From: Halictus rubicundus
Taxonomy: Eukaryota > Arthropoda > Insecta > Hymenoptera > Halictidae
Length of the DNA: 64,000 nucleotides
Direction of reading: 5' to 3'
Assembly: GCF_050948215.1 (NCBI RefSeq)
Contig: NC_135161.1
Coordinates: forward strand, 2,142,830 to 2,206,829
The position numbers and the translations under genes are program-made. Under the pieces are notes generated by a model, which had not been told where the DNA came from, searched no databases, and worked only from the letters and a program-made list of their open reading frames with translations. This document shows positions 59,101 through 64,000 of this stretch, piece after piece (position 1 is the first letter of the stretch; every line of letters starts with the position of its first letter).

Positions 59101-59142
59101 CTGACAGAATGGCGACATTAAAATGATTTTTTTTTTGGTTGC
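56094..59142. mobile_element. 3-kb foldback element with about 0.9-1.2-kb inverted arms
   Basis: The left arm 56094-57252 and right arm 58217-59142 are inverted copies. Anchors: gaaacgaggcctgcccc / gggacaggcctcgtttc; ggaaccttccatctaa / ttagatggaaggttcc; acatagtccccaaaaaatgatcg / cgatcatttttgggggacta; cagcagggaactgt / acagttccctgctg. The left arm has extra AT-rich inserts, including a (TA)n run near 56995. The loop 57253-58216 is unrelated to the arms and has no recognisable protein. Long inverted arms without transposase point to a non-autonomous foldback DNA element. No target duplication was found. Confidence 0.78.
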
Positions 59143-59640
59143 GTCGTAAGACCTTACGTACGAAGCGACAAGCACGCGACCAAGGCCAGGTATAAAAATC
59201 CCTATCGACGACCTACCGACCATGGACGTCATAAATCAAAAATCCTTCCGATTGTACCCACCACTTTCGTAATTTTTAAGCCAGCCAAATGCAGCACATG
59301 CGGAACCTTGTACACCGTTAGCGTACTAAGATTTACAACCGTAGATGCTTGCGAACCAAATGTTATACGTATATTTCCACTTTTCCAATTTTCCACTATT
59401 TCCACCAACTTTCGAACACACCTTGCAACCAATGAATTCTAATCATTTTAAACTTGTTCTCCGGAGTTTTGACTTATAATCACTTATAAGATATAAGATA
59501 TAATTTAACTATGCTAAAATTGATTTGTGAAGCTGATTTTCATCGTTCCATCGTTAAATTAGATTATAGTTTGAACCATTACTTCTTAACATTACGACTC
59601 AGATGAACAATATTCTTTTCTCTATTTCGAAAATGGATTG
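59143..59640. other. Spacer, no gene recognised
   Basis: Starts with a T-run and a short dyad (cgtaagaccttacg near 59145) at the right border of the foldback. The remainder is AT-rich; small frames look fortuitous. Confidence 0.35.
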
Positions 59641-59657
59641 TGTGCGGATGCTGTCGT

Positions 59658-59710
59658 GGCACCGGCGGCCGATGCCACGCGGTCTGTGCCAGGTGGCGGC
59701 CGCCGGTGCC
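59658..59710. repeat. GC-rich hairpin, 13-bp stem
   Basis: ggcaccggcggcc at 59658-59670 pairs perfectly with ggccgccggtgcc at 59698-59710 across a 27-base loop. It is followed by further cggatgc repeats (59734, 59754). Confidence 0.85.
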
Positions 59711-60470
59711 TGGCGGCCGAAAACGGATGCCCAACGGATTGCCCAGCTCTCAGCGGATGCATAGGCATCCCCGGGGTGTAGAGGGGAGTAAACTGTTCGG
59801 GAGTTAGGTAGCGAACCCCCGCTGTGTGCGGGTCTTAGCTTTTGTTGCGAGCATCTCGAGCGCCTTCTCAGGTTGCTTTTTATGGTTTCGGTGCGTATGG
59901 ATTAGAAAATCGTGGTAGTATCTGTGGATTGGATTTTTGCCGAGGATGGGTGTCACGGGGCGGAATAACGAACTGCGAAACTTCCCAAAAAATATCTTTA
60001 CTTATCGAAGTGCTCGAAACGGAGGTTGCTCGGAATCTGTCTAGTCTTCGGTTCTCCTAGAGGCTATGGAGGGGTGAATCCTAGCTTGCCCCGACTGCCT
60101 GCCGGGGTGCTGGAAAAACCCAAGGGTTGTAAACTTCGGGGCCCCCGGGCACTGCTCGCCACATGGCTCGGACCCATTCACATTTGGGTTGCAGATGCCC
60201 GGGAGTCCCGCTCCATGAATTGGGCCCGCCGAAGGTCTCCGGTTTACGATCCCGGCGCAATAAAATGTACCCTCGTAGGAAATGCCCACATATCCATACT
60301 AACGTTCGCCTCCGGCAAGTATGAAGAGACCCTTATACGTCGCGCTGTCGTTCGACCGTCGATCTCGCGGCGACGCGAGCACCCGCCAATAGCTGGGCGG
60401 CGCGGTGGATCTCGCGTTCGAAATGTGACGCCACGCGCAGCCAATCCCAAACAAATTTTAATTCATTAAT
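59711..60470. other. GC-rich block without recognised gene
   Basis: Resembles a retroelement leader in composition (CpG-rich, several ccggg dyads such as gggcccccgggc near 60140) and has overlapping short frames on both strands. No domain was recognised. Confidence 0.35.
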
Positions 60471-60919
60471 TTTTTTTAAAGCTATAATATGTATAATTTT
60501 TAATTTATGATGGGCGTATGTTAGGTGTTGCGCGTTACGCGATCATGCGCAGTGCAGTTTGCGACACCAGACCGGAAATAACAGCTCTCACGACGAAGGT
60601 GTCAGTGTTTCGACATGCGCACTGATTCTGTCTTGTTTGATTAGTGATTCTTTTGTTAGTTAATTACTAATTATTAAGTTTGTGAATTAACTCTGAAGCA
60701 GTGAAGACTGGATGAGCAGTGGATTCGAAGGAAGGAAGGATAGAAGCAGAGAAGACGCCAGATAAGTATTGCCACGTGGTATTGTTACCAATACACGTAA
60801 CAAATTATTATATATTTTGTATATTCTTTATTCAGTTTTCTTTTACCCCCATGGATCGTAGAGTTTTGAAGTAATCGGTTTCGCGAAAATCGTATAATAA
60901 ATGAAGCGCTAGGCAGAAA

Positions 60920-61831
60920 CGAAATATTCGACGCGAAATAACCTCAAATTTGAGGAAGTTTTCACGTGACAATAAATTACAAAGTCCCCCTAATGTTGAT
61001 AATCTGCAGGACATTCCCAGCACGTCTTCTTTATCCGTTCCTGTCAGTAATAATAATAATGAAAGTTTTCTTAATATTCTCACCACATCTTCATTCACAC
61101 ATGATTCCTCTTCTACCTCTTCATGCGATGATGTGGCTTGGGAATCTGCTGGTACTGTTTCAGAAGTATCATTTCGTGATCGTTTGGCATCTTGCTTTGT
61201 GGACAATAATTTAACGCACACTCAGGGGAATAACATGTTATCTCTTCTACGTACCCATTCGTGTTTTTCTAGTTTGCCGAAAGATATAAGAACGCTCATT
61301 AGTACACCACGTACCAGTGTCGTCACCTCTGTGGTAGAACCAGGAGAGTATGTTCATTTTCATGTAGAGTTGGAAATAGTTAAACAGTTATCTCAATGTT
61401 CTCCACTAATTCCTGGAGAGTTGCAATTGGATTTTCATGTGGACGGATGTAGTTTAGATAGTACCAATACAATTCAAATTTGGCCTATTCAAGTCAGAAT
61501 TGTAAATATCTTAAATAGTAAACCCATTGTAGTAGGGATTTATAAAGGCACCCAAAAACCCAAGGATTGTAATAGTTATCTTAAAAAATTTGTCTCTGAA
61601 AAGTAACTTGATAATGTCAAATGGAAGCATTACGTTCCATGAGAAAAAAATTCCAGTCGTATTAAGATGTTTTATTGCTGATGCACCAGCTCGAGCCTTT
61701 ATTCTTCATCACAGAGGCCATATGTCTCATCAACCTTGTTCCAAGAGCAAAGTTTGTGGTACACAGGAAAGAGGTCGTCAGGTTTTCAATGGTGTGGTTG
61801 TGTTACCACAAAAACTGAGTCAGTTTAGTTA
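60920..61831 (+). pseudogene. Transposase-like relic of a multicopy insect/cnidarian family
   Basis: The frame has no ATG at its 5' end (first codons are TTG AGG) and runs to TAA at 61606. It reads LPKDIRTLISTPRT, ELQLDFHVDGCSLDSTNTIQ, IWPIQVRIVN and VVGIYKGTQKPKD. The text continues in a second frame after 61590 with VLRCFIADAPARAF and HHRGHMSHQPC, stopping at 61831. From memory this order (LP.D.RTLL.TP, FWPI, IYKG..KP, ADAPAR, KGH..Y..C) is that of a repetitive transposon protein found in ants and Hydra. The superfamily is uncertain, possibly CACTA-like. It is truncated and frameshifted. Confidence 0.55.
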
Positions 61832-63630
61832 ATAGGATAGTCCGTTTATTTTATGAGCGTGTTCAACATACAATGGACAGTCGCGAACTTGTAATCGGAG
61901 ACAGAGAGACTGACAGATAAAATACGCAGACCGATAGGCAAGGAGCGCAAGAAGTGCAAGAAGAAGGTTTTGTGGATTTCCTCCCTTTATATTTGTCATC
62001 TGCAGCACTAGAAATGATTAAATGCGATACTTTGAGCACTGAAATAACATATGTCAGCTAGGAAGATGTTAGGGCAAAATGTTACCGAATGTCATTGGAG
62101 GCACACATTAGTATCAGTGTGTCTTCTGACCCCCTGATGTAGGTCCCAAAAACAAAATTTCACCATGATGATGACCCCCCCCCCCCTGCAGTGCTTGCGA
62201 AACGTTGGGAAATTTCTTCCTTTAGGACACGGCTTACACCCAAAAGTCTCAACAGACATAATTGTATGATGCCGGGCGGTGAAAAAATGTCTCAAATCTA
62301 TGATTGGGTATATACATATACATAATAATTGTGTGTATATGTGTAATATAATTCAAACTTATTCTTTATTTTGAGGATGGGGAAAGAAAGATTGCTAAAA
62401 TAACTATGTAACATACATAATACTAACCTTTTGATGCTAGGGTAAGGAAAACTGCCAAAACCTTACCAGTATTCACAAAACAAAAATTACATTATATTGT
62501 TTAAAAAATTTATATAATTAATTGAATTTTTTAAACCGGTCACAAAATAATTAATAACTAAAACAAAACTTACGTTAATACATAAACTTATAATTATCGA
62601 ATACTGAAATTTAAAAAAATATATAAAACGAAACAAAACCTTGAACATTTGACTTTCTTTTCTTAAACAATAAAAACATAATAAATAAAATTCGGTTCCT
62701 TATGTATGATAATAAAACCAAAATAAATAAAATATATTTAAAGTCCGCGTGTTCGTTAATTAAGCGGAATCGACAGTTAAATTAATAAACTAGTAAAATT
62801 ACGTTTTAATAGGTTTATTGATAAACATTAACGTAAAGAGAAATGGACGTGATACTCGCGAGGTATGTACAGAAAGAATGAATGATGAAAAACGAAAAAT
62901 AATAAAAATGGAAAGGTAAATTAATTGCTTATGTTTTAAATTCCCTCGGCAATATCAACAAAGAAAAGAGAAGGGGAAAGCAAGAAGGCCGCTGTTACAG
63001 ATAGAAATGCGTATTTTTGTTTCTAACTGCAGAATTCATGTATGCGAAATTGACACGGAATGAGATGTGAAATATTGTAAGAGATTAGTGGAGGATGGCT
63101 ACTGCTAGTCATTTGATACGAAAATTGTGTATACCACAAAGAGTAAACACCCGAATCTCGTTGACTTTGGCGACTACGCGATATCGTTTGTTGCATCTCA
63201 AGCCAATAGCGTGTAAAGATAGTCACAATGTGTCTATCTTAGGCCGCAAAAAACACCTCAATTTGGAGAACTTTCTCACCTGTAGGGTTCTAGCGAGCAC
63301 GGAAAAACCGAAAGGTGGATCCGGGGCCGCCAGGCTACAAAGGGTCGCGAGGTTCGGGTAAAAGGAAATATGATTGTAAATTAAAGCGATTAACCGTCTG
63401 GTGAAAGTCATTGCGCATGTGGCATGCAAGGATGAGCCCAGAATTTGTATACCTGGCACGACGGTTTAAAATAAACAGTACAAAGCGGCAGCTTTAGCCT
63501 TTTCCACGAATCTCAGTTTAGTTGATAAGAGTAGGGGAACAGTATGTAAAGCGCGCGAGCGAACTTTCAGTTCAGTTGTCCATTCGTCATCGAACCGTTA
63601 CACAAATCCGAATTCGTTAAACGGGTGAAA
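61832..63630. other. Mostly AT-rich spacer
   Basis: Contains a run of ten C at about 62178-62188, AT-rich DNA to 63000 and scattered short frames such as 63095-63361 (88 codons, no recognised domain). No gene could be supported. Confidence 0.4.
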
Positions 63631-63651
63631 ATAAAGTTGTGTTCAGATACA

Positions 63652-63747
63652 GCTGCAATTAGGTTGCATCCGCAATTGCAACCAATGGAAAAGTACGGCC
63701 GCAGAGGCCGCAATTAGGGTGCATCCTTTAGTGCAACCAATGGAATA
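63652..63747. promoter_or_regulatory. Duplicated CCAAT-containing unit
   Basis: gcaattaggttgcatc...caaccaatggaa (63655-63688) recurs as gcaattagggtgcatc...caaccaatggaa (63711-63744), period about 56. A third accaatgg lies near 63882. Paired CCAAT boxes suggest a promoter or an LTR U3 region; an upstream aataaag at 63632 favours retroelement ends. The direction of any gene is unknown. Confidence 0.4.
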
Positions 63748-64000
63748 GAGCGACCGCGGCTGCGAGATTTGCTTCCTCCTTCTCGAGGCGCTCGAAGCGC
63801 CAGAATGGCACGCGGGAGAAATGACGTGTGGGAATTAAACGTCTCGTGCACCAACACACCGATGTGGGAGTTGGTATGCGTACCAATGGTCCTCCACGGA
63901 AATGTCGGATTGAGAACGGAAACCTCGCACCAAGCGAGATATCGGGGTCACCAGTGGCCAGAAGCCACACGTTCTCGGATGAGAACGCACGAAATTACTT

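Noticed and set aside
62092..62295. 67-codon minus frame with several Cys and His
   Set aside because: Cys spacing does not match a known zinc finger and the frame spans a run of ten C.
63095..63361. 88-codon plus frame MATASHLIRK...
   Set aside because: Begins with ATG in fair context but has no recognised domain, intron or homologue known to me.
1..64000. CRISPR arrays, bacterial operons or phage systems
   Set aside because: Spliced genes with GT-AG introns and insect transposons show a eukaryotic nuclear origin; the regular short repeats seen are minisatellites without spacer structure.

Overview
The window looks like nuclear DNA of an insect, most probably a hymenopteran and possibly an ant. 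The support is protein-level resemblance of four spliced genes with short introns, an AT-rich background, and a heavy load of insect-type transposable elements (R1-like and Jockey-like LINEs, Transib, piggyBac and hAT-like elements, a solo LTR). Species cannot be fixed from sequence alone.

Four host genes can be read exon by exon, with splice phases that sum to whole codons. They are COPS5/CSN5 (+, 17447-19396, 348 aa), AP1G1 (gamma-1 adaptin, -, 31566/29078 to 22123, 869 or 894 aa), ARFRP1 (-, 33573-32178, 205 aa) and PGAP3 (+, 46931-49179, 326 aa). The last three act in Golgi or secretory-pathway trafficking and GPI-anchor remodelling; CSN5 is the deneddylase of the COP9 signalosome. A fifth, partial gene on the minus strand (exons between 53186 and 51842) resembles the DUF4806-type proteins of ants and bees.

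Layout. 0.8-3.3 kb: a repeat cluster with a perfect 35-bp inverted repeat, a 245-bp tandem repeat and a hAT-like foldback. 4.6-10.4 kb: a near full-length R1-clade LINE on the minus strand with a 12-bp target duplication, dead by deletion of the reverse transcriptase core. 11-14.2 kb: a transposase relic, then a Transib element flanked by CGCCG and split by a 1,170-bp solo LTR. 15.0-16.7 kb: a 5'-truncated LINE with a 16-bp target duplication. 17.4-33.6 kb: the gene-rich core (CSN5, AP1G1, ARFRP1), with a piggyBac MITE in an AP1G1 intron and a MITE-like insertion in a CSN5 intron. 36-41.3 kb: a Jockey-like LINE on the minus strand, nearly complete but broken by two frameshifts and one stop. 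42-46.4 kb: LTR-element debris, a minisatellite and an inverted pair of 86-bp tRNA-promoter-like sequences. 46.9-49.2 kb: PGAP3. 49.3-64 kb: mostly repeats, including a ~600-bp palindrome (50.7-51.3 kb), a ~240-bp hairpin (55.9-56.1 kb) and a 3-kb foldback with arms of about 0.9-1.2 kb (56.1-59.1 kb), then transposase debris.

No CRISPR array, bacterial operon or confident tRNA/rRNA gene was seen. The most novel-looking material is structural: the large foldback with hairpin-bearing end, the nested Transib/solo-LTR insertion with diagnostic target duplications, and an in-frame alternative N-terminus of AP1G1.
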